A stretch of DNA of 6,617 nucleotides from Pseudomonadota bacterium (GTDB lineage Bacteria > Pseudomonadota > Alphaproteobacteria > Micropepsales > Micropepsaceae). Location of the stretch: positions 1 through 6,617 of the forward strand of contig JAKBAU010000205.1 of assembly GCA_021808875.1 (NCBI GenBank). Reading direction: 5' to 3'. Numbering within the stretch: the stretch's first letter is position 1; each line of letters starts with the position of its first letter. Shown here in pieces: positions 1 through 5,455 of the stretch. The position numbers and the translations under genes are program-made. The notes under the pieces are model-generated. The model did no database searches, was not told the origin of the DNA, and saw only the letters and a list, made by a program, of their open reading frames with translations.

Positions 1-790
1 TGAAGCTGAGCCTGGGAATAGGCGTCCAGACAAGCGTGCCTCGCACCGTTTTGATATTGTCGCCGCCCAGACGCCTGGGTACTGGCGGCTGACCGGGCGG
101 TGGTTGATAGGCGTTCTTGTAGGGTCCATCCGAATACTGGCTCGAGAAAGCAATGCGAGCGGCAAGAGTACTGTCGATCGGCAGATTGACAGCCATGAAG
201 TAATCCTGCCGACCATAGCTGCCATAGCGTGCCGAACCCTCAATCCCAAAAACCGATCCTGGTTTCTTGGTGGTGACGTTGATCACGCCGGCGATGGTGT
301 TCTTGCCCCAGAGTGTACCTTGGGGGCCTTGCAGGATCTGAATGTTGGCGACATCCAGCATGTTCGACAGAGCGCCCACATTACTGGGTTCGAAAACGCC
401 GTCCACTGAGATGGCCACGGCCGGATCCTGACCAAGATCAACCCCTTCGTAGCCAACACCGCGCGAATAGATCACCGCCGCGTTACGATGGATCGCGCCC
501 ACGCCCTCGATCAGGAAGTCCGGGGCGACATGATCGAGATCGGCCAAATTGTGCACAAACATCTTGGAAATTTGCGACGCGCTGACCGCCGTCACTGTGA
601 CCGGCGTCGTCTGGATCGATTCGCGGCGCATCTCCGCTGTGACCATCACGGTCTCGATCTGATGATTATTTGCTTTAGCGATCTGCGTCGTTCTGTTCGA
701 TTGGGTGCTCCCCGTCTGTGCCTGCGCTGTGCCCGAAAGGACCAATGCGCCCAAAATGGTACCGGTCAACCAAGTTGATCTCGCCGTCAT
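1..790 (-). CDS. TonB-dependent outer-membrane receptor, N-terminal part (runs off left edge)
   Basis: An open frame of 263 codons begins at ATG 790-788 and is still open at the window edge, so only about a third of a typical 700-900-residue receptor is present. Residues 1-24 form a signal peptide (basic start, hydrophobic LTGTILGALVLSG, cleavage after AQA). Residues 45-53 (IETVMVTAE) look like a TonB box, and the plug domain follows, with the hallmark LQGPQGTLWGKNTIAGVINV at 153-172 and VDGVF at 129-133. The first barrel strands start near residue 185. Such receptors use TonB-ExbBD energy to import siderophores, cobalamin, glycans or hydrophobic compounds across the outer membrane; the ligand cannot be read from this part. 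A weak Shine-Dalgarno (AGGGGG on the minus strand, 801-806) lies 10 nt upstream. The divergent LysR gene is the obvious candidate regulator. The family call is firm; the substrate is unknown. Confidence 0.95.
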   Translation of the reverse strand, partial: MTARSTWLTGTILGALVLSGTAQAQTGSTQSNRTTQIAKANNHQIETVMVTAEMRRESIQTTPVTVTAVSASQISKMFVHNLADLDHVAPDFLIEGVGAIHRNAAVIYSRGVGYEGVDLGQDPAVAISVDGVFEPSNVGALSNMLDVANIQILQGPQGTLWGKNTIAGVINVTTKKPGSVFGIEGSARYGSYGRQDYFMAVNLPIDSTLAARIAFSSQYSDGPYKNAYQPPPGQPPVPRRLGGDNIKTVRGTLVWTPIPRLSF

Positions 791-838
791 TGCAGCTACG
801 CCCCCTGTAAATTACTCCCTCAAGACGCACGCTTGGTG

Positions 839-851
839 TCACGACGTGTGA
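839..851. promoter_or_regulatory. Candidate LysR-type operator (T-N11-A dyad)
   Basis: TCAC-N5-GTGA is a perfect 4-bp inverted repeat whose outer bases fit the T-N11-A rule for LysR-type regulators. It lies 48 bp upstream of the receptor start and 143 bp upstream of the LysR start, in the divergent gap, which is where such regulators usually bind. The arms are short, so chance is possible. Confidence 0.4.
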
Positions 852-941
852 ACGCCGCCATTCCAACGCACTTAATAAAATGGTATGGCTTTTAACATTC
901 CGGCAGCAAACCAAAAAAGTTTGAACCCTAAGGAAATTCTG

Positions 942-970
942 TTGGCGTCCTTATTGCAGTGCAATAGACG
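942..970 (+). promoter_or_regulatory. Possible promoter of the LysR gene
   Basis: TTGGCG (942-947) and TAGACG (965-970) are separated by 17 bp and are weak matches to sigma-70 -35 and -10 boxes. If real, transcription would start about 18 nt before the LysR ATG, and the palindrome at 952-966 would lie between the two boxes. The assignment rests on spacing and position only. Confidence 0.25.
952..966. promoter_or_regulatory. Perfect 7-bp palindrome upstream of LysR gene, candidate operator
   Basis: TATTGCA-G-TGCAATA has two perfect 7-bp arms around a single base and ends 28 bp before the LysR start codon. Its position over the likely promoter would suit autorepression by the LysR protein. It is the strongest dyad in the receptor-LysR gap, although it does not itself show the T-N11-A outer spacing. 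Confidence 0.5.
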
Positions 971-994
971 GGGATTGAAGTCAGGGAGACGCCA

Positions 995-1933
995 ATGCGC
1001 CGCCTACCCCCTCTGACTGCACTAAGAGCCTTCGTGGCCTTTGGCCACGAAGGCAATATCCGCAAGGCTTCTGAGCAGCTGAACGTGACGCCAGCCGCAG
1101 TGCACCATCAGATCCGCCAGCTGGAGAAGCATCTGGGCGTCGAACTTGTTCTGACCACCGCAGGCGGCGCGATGCTGACCAAGGCTGGGCGCGAATTCCA
1201 TCAACATGTTGCGGAGGCCTTCGACAAGATCTTCGCCGCCGTGCGCATGGTGGAAAGCCAGACACCGGAGAAGGTCATTCGCGTCCACAGCCTTCCGAGC
1301 TTTGCCAGTTGCTGGCTCGTTCCACGCCTAACGGACTTTTATGCCCACAATCCTGGCATCGAGGTGGAGGTCAATACCGTTGGAGATCTCGGCTTTCCGA
1401 CCGGTCTTGTCCGCAGCACCGCTGACGTCGCCATCAGGGTAGGCGCTGATGATCACGCCTGGCCGGGTCTCGTGGCTAAAAAGCTCACCCATGAAGACAT
1501 GTTTCCGGCCTGCGCTCCCCATCTTCTGCGAGGCCCCAAGGCTCTACGTACGCCCGCAGATCTTGCGCATCATCCGCTGCTCATTGTGTCGCGGCGCCCC
1601 GAGGGCTGGCCCGAATGGATTGCCGCAGCTGACGCCGCCGGCGCCAATATCAGGCACATCGATCCTGATCGGGGGCTCAAATTTGATACAATTCAGCTTG
1701 CCACCGCCGCTGCTGTGGAAGGCATCGGTGTCGTGATCGGGCGCACCCCCCTCGTCAATCATTATCTCGAGACGGGACTACTCGTCGAACCCTTCAAGCT
1801 CCGCGTGACCAGCAAAATCGCCTATTGGCTCGTCTACCAAAAGGAAGCCATCTCCTCGGAGCCGATACGTTTGTTTTGCCACTGGCTGTTCCATGCCCTG
1901 AGGCAGGAAAACCTGCCCCAGGATTTGGCCTGA
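995..1933 (+). CDS. LysR-family transcriptional regulator (GcvA-like)
   Basis: A complete 312-residue protein, the usual LysR length. The N-terminus (PPLTALRAFVAFGHEGNI, then KASEQLNVTPAAVHHQIRQL at 24-43) is the winged helix-turn-helix of the GcvA-type subgroup, followed by the linker helix. Residues from about 90 to 300 form the two-lobed periplasmic-binding-protein-like effector domain (VIRVHSLPSFASCWLVPRL opens it; VEGIGVVIGRTPLV lies in the second lobe). The start is supported by AGGGAG (983-988), 6 nt before ATG. It is transcribed away from the receptor gene and converges on the VOC gene with only 27 bp between the stops. LysR proteins usually control the divergent gene and themselves through sites in the shared gap, where two dyads are seen. 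The effector is unknown, and resemblance to GcvA does not imply control of glycine cleavage here. Confidence 0.95.
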   Translation: MRRLPPLTALRAFVAFGHEGNIRKASEQLNVTPAAVHHQIRQLEKHLGVELVLTTAGGAMLTKAGREFHQHVAEAFDKIFAAVRMVESQTPEKVIRVHSLPSFASCWLVPRLTDFYAHNPGIEVEVNTVGDLGFPTGLVRSTADVAIRVGADDHAWPGLVAKKLTHEDMFPACAPHLLRGPKALRTPADLAHHPLLIVSRRPEGWPEWIAAADAAGANIRHIDPDRGLKFDTIQLATAAAVEGIGVVIGRTPLVNHYLETGLLVEPFKLRVTSKIAYWLVYQKEAISSEPIRLFCHWLFHALRQENLPQDLA

Positions 1934-1960
1934 CCCCAAGCACGGCCCGATTCTGGCTCT

Positions 1961-2545
1961 CTACTCGGCCGGCTCCAGCACAACTGCGCGCTTCTTGCCG
2001 CTTGCGTCGACAGGCTCATGACGAACATCGACTTTGGGATCAAGGACACGCGTCCAGCAGGCAAATTCGAGGCAGATCCCGTCCGGATCGAAGAAATAGA
2101 AGGAGCGCACGAAGGTCGAGGGAGAGACGGTCGCACTGACCTGACTATCCGATTCGTCGTGATTCATGATCTGGCTAACGCGCACGCCCCGCGCCTGCAG
2201 CTTCTGATAATATTCATCAAACCGCTCCGCCGGGACATTGAAGGCAACATGGTTCATCGAACCATGACCGGAGGCGATATTGCCTTCTCCCGGCAAAGCC
2301 GCGGCCGACGAGATGCCTGGTGCCGCTTTGGCGGCATTCGGAAACCAGAAAAACGCGAGCGCATCTCCATTACCGATATCAAAGAAAAAATGCTGCCCGA
2401 GGCCACGCGGAAGATCGAGCGTCTTGATGAGCGGCATACCAAGCACATTGCTGTAAAAATCGACCGTGCGGGCCATGTCCTTGCAAACCAAGGCTAGATG
2501 ATTGATCCCCTGGAGTTGAAAGACCTTGTTTTCGGGCACCGGCAT
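1961..2545 (-). CDS. VOC-fold metalloprotein, extradiol-dioxygenase-like
   Basis: A 194-residue protein made of two beta-alpha-beta-beta-beta modules. Module 1 starts at GINHLALVCKDM (13-24) and includes DFYSNVLGMPL; module 2 starts at MNHVAFNVP (97-105) and ends with YFFDPDGICLEFACW (150-164). H16, H99 and E160 sit at three of the usual VOC metal positions. The fourth, normally Glu at the end of module 1, is replaced in the stretch ALAFFWF (62-68). This two-His/one-Glu layout is that of the catalytic half of type I extradiol ring-cleavage dioxygenases rather than glyoxalase I, but the activity is inferred. The start at 2545 is chosen because GGGAGG (2551-2556 on the minus strand) is 5-6 nt upstream; an upstream in-frame start at 2572 would put the ribosome-binding site inside the gene. 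It is divergent from the carboxymuconolactone decarboxylase-family gene and shares its 119-bp control region. Confidence 0.9.
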   Translation of the reverse strand: MPVPENKVFQLQGINHLALVCKDMARTVDFYSNVLGMPLIKTLDLPRGLGQHFFFDIGNGDALAFFWFPNAAKAAPGISSAAALPGEGNIASGHGSMNHVAFNVPAERFDEYYQKLQARGVRVSQIMNHDESDSQVSATVSPSTFVRSFYFFDPDGICLEFACWTRVLDPKVDVRHEPVDASGKKRAVVLEPAE

Positions 2546-2605
2546 AGCATTCCTCCCTCGGTTCCTGCGCAAGATACTAGCACCAGGAGCGCGGTTTGTA
2601 CTAGA

Positions 2606-2615
2606 TAGGATCCTA
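2606..2615. promoter_or_regulatory. Perfect palindrome in the divergent gap, candidate operator
   Basis: TAGGATCCTA is fully self-complementary, with outer ACT (2600-2602) and AGT (2616-2618) extending it imperfectly. TACTAG occurs at 2575-2580 and again at 2599-2604. The cluster of sites lies between the divergent VOC and decarboxylase-family genes and could hold a shared operator. No regulator is assigned with confidence; the nearby LysR protein is one candidate. Confidence 0.35.
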
Positions 2616-2664
2616 AGTAATTTTCTGATCCACGCCGCAGCGCAAAAAATTGGAGGAGATAGCT

Positions 2665-3324
2665 ATGCCCAGGCTACGTCAGGTGGGACTTGAGGATGCA
2701 TCACCCAGCGTCAAGAAACAGTATGAGAAGCTGTTCGGCAGTCGTGATCCGGTCAAGGAGCCCGGCACGGCCACCGGCACTCCTGGCAACTGGTGGACGG
2801 TCTTCGCCCTCGTCCCGCCGGTGTTCGACCACGCCGTTGCGCAATTTGGCATGTTCGGCATGTTCAGTGACACCTGCGTCAGCAAGCTCGACACCCGGCT
2901 ACGTGAGCTCGCCTTGCTGCGCGTCGGCTACACCGTGGGGAGCCAGTTTGTCTTTTCGCAACACTGCAAAGCCGCACGCCGACAGGGTCTTGCAGAGGAC
3001 AAAATCACTGCAATTCCCAACTGGAATGTTGCCGAAGTCTATTCGCCACTGGAGCGGGCGGTTCTGGCCTATACGGACGCACTTGTTCTTGAACGCGGCA
3101 GGGTCAGTGACGCGACCTTTGCGGCACTGCAGAAGCTGATGTCCGACGAGGACATCCTCGAACTCAGCTATCACGCACTGTGCTACAATACACATGCGGT
3201 GATGTGTAAAGCACTCCGCCTGGAGTTCGATGACGTGCCAGAGCGCATCCGCGAGGTGCCGGTGCCCGAAGGCGGTGGCCTTGCCGCAGACTGGGCCGGA
3301 ACAGCGTGGCTCAAAGAGTCATGA
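2665..3324 (+). CDS. Carboxymuconolactone decarboxylase-family (AhpD-like fold) protein
   Basis: A 219-residue helical protein. The family core is LRELALLRVGYTVG (79-92) followed by FSQHCKAARRQGL (97-109), with a second helical part LERAVLAYTDALV and a C-terminal segment LELSYHALCYNTHAVMCKA. Family members include 4-carboxymuconolactone decarboxylase of the protocatechuate pathway and the AhpD peroxidase partner. By hand alignment the AhpD CxxC cysteines are replaced (S93, V96), while its conserved histidine corresponds to H100, so a disulfide-reductase role is unlikely. The GTPGNWWTVFALVPP segment (39-52) is typical of the longer family members found in catabolic clusters. The start at 2665 follows GGAGGAG (2652-2658) by 6 nt; the ATG-like start at 2650 would overlap that site. 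Its TGA overlaps the next ATG, so it is probably co-translated with the flavin reductase. The exact reaction is unknown. Confidence 0.9.
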   Translation: MPRLRQVGLEDASPSVKKQYEKLFGSRDPVKEPGTATGTPGNWWTVFALVPPVFDHAVAQFGMFGMFSDTCVSKLDTRLRELALLRVGYTVGSQFVFSQHCKAARRQGLAEDKITAIPNWNVAEVYSPLERAVLAYTDALVLERGRVSDATFAALQKLMSDEDILELSYHALCYNTHAVMCKALRLEFDDVPERIREVPVPEGGGLAADWAGTAWLKES

Positions 3325-3917
3325 GCCTCACGCTCGTTGCCCTTTCCGGCTCGTTGCGCCGCGGTTCCTATAACCGTCTTCTGGTCGAGCAGGCTGCCCG
3401 TGGTGCCGAAAACGCCGGGGCCACGGTCCGCCGCATCATCCTCGGCGATTTCAAGCTTCCACTCTATGATGCAGATGCCGAGGAGGAACTTGGTATGCCG
3501 GAGGGGGCGCGCGCACTCAGAGAGCTCTGCAGCGACACCGCCGGCTACCTGATTGCCGCCCCCGAATATAATGGCTCGCTGCCGGCTGCACTCAAGAACG
3601 CGCTCGACTGGCTTTCCCGACCACTTCCGAATTCGAATGAAACGGCACTTTCACTTACGGCCTTTCGCAACAAGGTGGCGGGTATCCTCTCTGCATCACC
3701 AGGCAACTGGGGCGGCGTGCGCGGGCTTGCCCATGTCCGCCAGATCCTGAGCGGCATGGGGGTGCTCGTGACCGCGGAGCAACTGGCTGTGCCACGCGCC
3801 AATGAAGCCTTCGATGCCATGGGCCGTCTCGCCAACCCAGCCAGCCAGACCCTCGCCGAGAGCATCGGTGCACGCACCGTAATGCTCGCCCGCGCCCTGC
3901 AAAGCAGAGAGCAATAA
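3321..3917 (+). CDS. NADPH-dependent FMN reductase-family flavoprotein
   Basis: A 198-residue flavodoxin-like protein. The FMN phosphate-binding loop is LSGSLRRGSYN (8-18) and the isoalloxazine-binding signature is PEYNGSLPAALKNALDWLSR (81-100); SASPGNWGG (124-132) follows. This is the ChrR/azoreductase-type NAD(P)H:FMN or quinone reductase family (established knowledge). Members reduce flavin, quinones, azo compounds or chromate, or supply reduced flavin to a partner enzyme. ATG 3321 is preferred over in-frame GTG 3306 because it makes an ATGA overlap with the upstream stop and gives the usual short MSLTLVALSGS start; the upstream AAAGAG (3313-3318) is only a weak ribosome-binding site, consistent with translational coupling. 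It probably acts in the same pathway as its neighbour, for instance reducing a quinone-like intermediate, but this is inference. Confidence 0.93.
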   Translation: MSLTLVALSGSLRRGSYNRLLVEQAARGAENAGATVRRIILGDFKLPLYDADAEEELGMPEGARALRELCSDTAGYLIAAPEYNGSLPAALKNALDWLSRPLPNSNETALSLTAFRNKVAGILSASPGNWGGVRGLAHVRQILSGMGVLVTAEQLAVPRANEAFDAMGRLANPASQTLAESIGARTVMLARALQSREQ

Positions 3918-3971
3918 GGAGCCGCTCTGTCAGGCAGGAACGTGCTTTGCCATGCACCCTACCGGATCTGG

Positions 3972-3997
3972 TGAACCCGCCTTCTGCGCCAGGTTCA
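3972..3997 (+). other. Imperfect stem-loop after the flavin reductase gene
   Basis: TGAACC (3972-3977) pairs with GGTTCA (3992-3997), and an inner CGC pairs with GCG around a CTTCT loop, with a 3-base bulge. No T-run follows, so an intrinsic terminator is not supported. It may be a weak mRNA structure or chance. Confidence 0.2.
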
Positions 3998-4039
3998 AAC
4001 AACCCAGAAGCCTGCACATATCGCGGGAGCCGTGTTCCC

Positions 4040-4065
4040 ACTGTTGTAGACAGTTAGAGTTCTAA
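4040..4065. promoter_or_regulatory. Two tandem inverted repeats upstream of SnoaL-like gene
   Basis: ACTGT-N5-ACAGT (4040-4054) is directly joined, sharing one base, to TTAGA-GT-TCTAA (4054-4065). Both have perfect 5-bp arms. They end 36 bp before the start codon, in the AT-richer end of a 184-bp gap, which suits an operator controlling the SnoaL-like gene separately from the upstream pair. The boundaries of any promoter are unclear. Confidence 0.35.
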
Positions 4066-4101
4066 GCGATAGCGTCTGCAGGTTCCTTGCGGGAGAAAGC
4101 T

Positions 4102-4479
4102 ATGAGTGATGCCATACGTGCGCTGGCCAAGAGTTTCTTCGATGCCGTTGAGAATGGAGACATCGCGGCCCTTGAGCGCTTCTATGCTCCCGATGCCAAG
4201 ATCTGGCATAATACCGATGGCATTGAACAGACGCCAAGGGACAATGTTGAAACCCTCAAGGGCTTCGTCCAGCGCATTCCCCAGCGCAAATATGATGCGC
4301 GCCGCCTTCAAGTCTTTCCTGGCGGCTTTGTCCACCAGCACACATTACGGGGCGTGAAGGCCAAAGATGGGCAGACGGTGGAACTTGACGCCTGCATCGT
4401 CTGCCTGGTGGAGAACGGACGGATCACCCGGCTCGACGAATATTTTGATTCCGCAGCAGTCGCGAAATTCCGGAGCTGA
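4102..4479 (+). CDS. SnoaL/NTF2-like protein (nuclear transport factor 2 family)
   Basis: A 125-residue single-domain protein, normal for the SnoaL-like/ketosteroid-isomerase-like fold. Helical N-terminus ALAKSFFDAVENGDIAALE (7-25) leads to FYAPDAKIWHNTDG (27-40), then curved-sheet strands with GGFVHQHTLRG (74-84) and ACIVCLVENGRITRLDEYFD (97-116). The last segment with LDEYxD is typical of this family. Members include cyclases, isomerases, epoxide hydrolases and non-catalytic ligand binders, so the reaction is not predictable; D112, E113, H36 and H80 are cavity candidates. The start at 4102 follows GGGAGAAAG (4091-4099); an upstream TTG at 4087 would include that site in the gene. It lies on the same strand as the decarboxylase-family and flavin reductase genes but after a gap with its own possible operator, so it may be a separate transcript. 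Confidence 0.9.
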   Translation: MSDAIRALAKSFFDAVENGDIAALERFYAPDAKIWHNTDGIEQTPRDNVETLKGFVQRIPQRKYDARRLQVFPGGFVHQHTLRGVKAKDGQTVELDACIVCLVENGRITRLDEYFDSAAVAKFRS

Positions 4480-4710
4480 GGGCAGGACGCTCGCCGCACG
4501 GAACACTGCTTCCATCGGCTTGCATGCTGCCTGCATCAGCCCAAAGCGCCACCTCCGCTGCGATCGTCATGGTATCTCGCACAGCGCGCATCGCCGTTGC
4601 TGTGAACGCCTGGCATCGTGGGACCATCCTGTGCACGCAAGCCGGTCCTTTGCCACCGCAGCAAGGCAGAAGCCAGTGCCGATGTGGCGCAGGAGCTTCC
4701 GGGGTCGTCG
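4480..4710. other. Non-coding or decayed stretch between SnoaL-like gene and Doc relic
   Basis: Frames on both strands are open in places (for example 4524 onward on plus and 4636-4424 on minus), but none has a recognisable domain or a convincing ribosome-binding site. I looked specifically for an antitoxin (Phd or AbrB/MazE type) ahead of the Doc remnant and saw none. This is probably eroded DNA. Confidence 0.5.
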
Positions 4711-5098
4711 GTGAGGCTTATCAGTCACGCAGGCCACGCTTCGCGCTGGACTATTTCAGTCGACGCGGTTCGGCGGTTTGGAAGGAATCCGTGACGCAGG
4801 GCTCCTGGACCCGGCCTTTGCCCGTCCGCGGAACGCCTTTCATTATGATGAGCTGGACGATGCCGCACCGCTGGCGGCGTCATATGCTTTTGGCCCAGCA
4901 AAAAGTCACCCCTTTGCTGATGGCAACAAGCGCAGTGCATTTATGGCAGTGGGCTTATTCCTGGGTCTCATTGGCTGGGAATTGGACACTGGCCCGGCTG
5001 AGGCCATTCAGGCGGTGGTGGCTCTGGCCAGAAGCGAGATCGGCGAGCAGGAATTTGCGGCCTGGCTCAGGCTCCCCATCAAGAATGTTCAGGCTTAA
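4711..5098 (+). pseudogene. doc: Death-on-curing (Doc/Fic) toxin, broken near the N-terminus
   Basis: From 4772 to the TAA at 5096-5098 one frame reads GGLEGIRDAGLLDPAFARPR and continues through the Fic/Doc active-site motif HPFADGNKRSAF (4907-4942) to a normal C-terminus (FAAWLRLPIKNVQA). Doc proteins are about 125-130 residues and begin with a short strand-helix before this point. A fragment of that start, RWTISVDAV, is seen in a different frame at 4744-4770, which otherwise hits TGA at 4792. About 30 bp that should encode the first helix (usually like AIHxxQLxEHGG) is missing at the frame change. The toxin frame itself has a stop at 4712-4714 and no good start; TTG 4778 lacks a ribosome-binding site. 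Phage P1 Doc is a kinase that phosphorylates EF-Tu and is held by antitoxin Phd; no antitoxin is visible here. The catalytic His and Asn-Lys-Arg are retained, but loss of start and helix suggests an inactive relic. Confidence 0.8.
4765..4778 (+). repeat. Short tandem repeat at the Doc frame break
   Basis: GCGGTT occurs at 4765-4770 and again at 4773-4778 with an 8-bp period, exactly where the reading frame of the Doc homology changes. Such short repeats can promote slipped-strand deletions, which would explain the missing stretch, but the mechanism is inferred. Confidence 0.4.
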
Positions 5099-5455
5099 GC
5101 CTCCCGCGTCGGTGTCCCACGAAGGCGTGGCTCCAGACTGCGTGCTGATCCATCGTGACGGGAAGCTCTGCCGATGCCTGGCAGCATGGGCCCGACTGAC
5201 CATAGCCCATGAGCCACGCCCTTCTGGGTCTGACAGTCCCCATGGCGCGGCGATCAGGATGAGACGGATGCGGTCAATGGTCGAAAGAGTGAACAATACC
5301 CGGGCGTAGGGGCACGCGCGTGGCCGCCAATTCGGGCGCACAAGCGGTGCGGCCGACCTTGTCTTTGCCGTCCACTTCCGCTACACCTCCGCGCTTTCCG
5401 AGCCCATCGCCGCTGGCCATTGGGCTAACTTCTGGAAAATCAAGGACTTAGCGAC
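5099..5455. other. 357-bp stretch without a recognisable gene before rplY
   Basis: Neither strand contains a recognisable coding region. A minus-strand frame (5341-4955) is open but overlaps the Doc relic antisense and shows no known motif. CCACG-AAGG-CGTGG (5117-5130) is a small hairpin 18 bp past the Doc stop, without a T-run, so it is not a convincing terminator. The last 100 bp probably carry the rplY promoter. Confidence 0.5.
5359..5387 (+). promoter_or_regulatory. Possible promoter of rplY
   Basis: TTGTCT (5359-5364) and TACACC (5382-5387) have a 17-bp spacer and lie about 70 bp before the rplY start. The match to sigma-70 consensus is modest. Expression of a ribosomal protein gene requires a promoter in this gap because the upstream gene is a relic. 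Confidence 0.25.

Noticed and set aside
1934..1960. Bidirectional terminator between the converging LysR and VOC genes
   Set aside because: The 27-bp gap shows no stable inverted repeat or T-run.
2018..2497. 159-codon plus-strand open frame opposite the VOC gene
   Set aside because: The minus strand here encodes a clear two-module VOC protein with a good ribosome-binding site; this frame is its shadow.
3985..4010. GGTTCAAAC resembling a tRNA T-loop
   Set aside because: The flanking bases do not pair as a T-stem, and no acceptor stem, D-arm or anticodon arm can be fitted around it.
4524..5309. 261-codon plus-strand open frame overlapping the Doc relic
   Set aside because: It runs in a different frame through the well-matched Doc sequence, its translation is low in recognisable structure and rich in Arg, Ser and Trp, and no motif or ribosome-binding site supports it.
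4955..5341. 128-codon minus-strand open frame before rplY
   Set aside because: Half of it is antisense to the Doc C-terminus and the rest shows no known motif.
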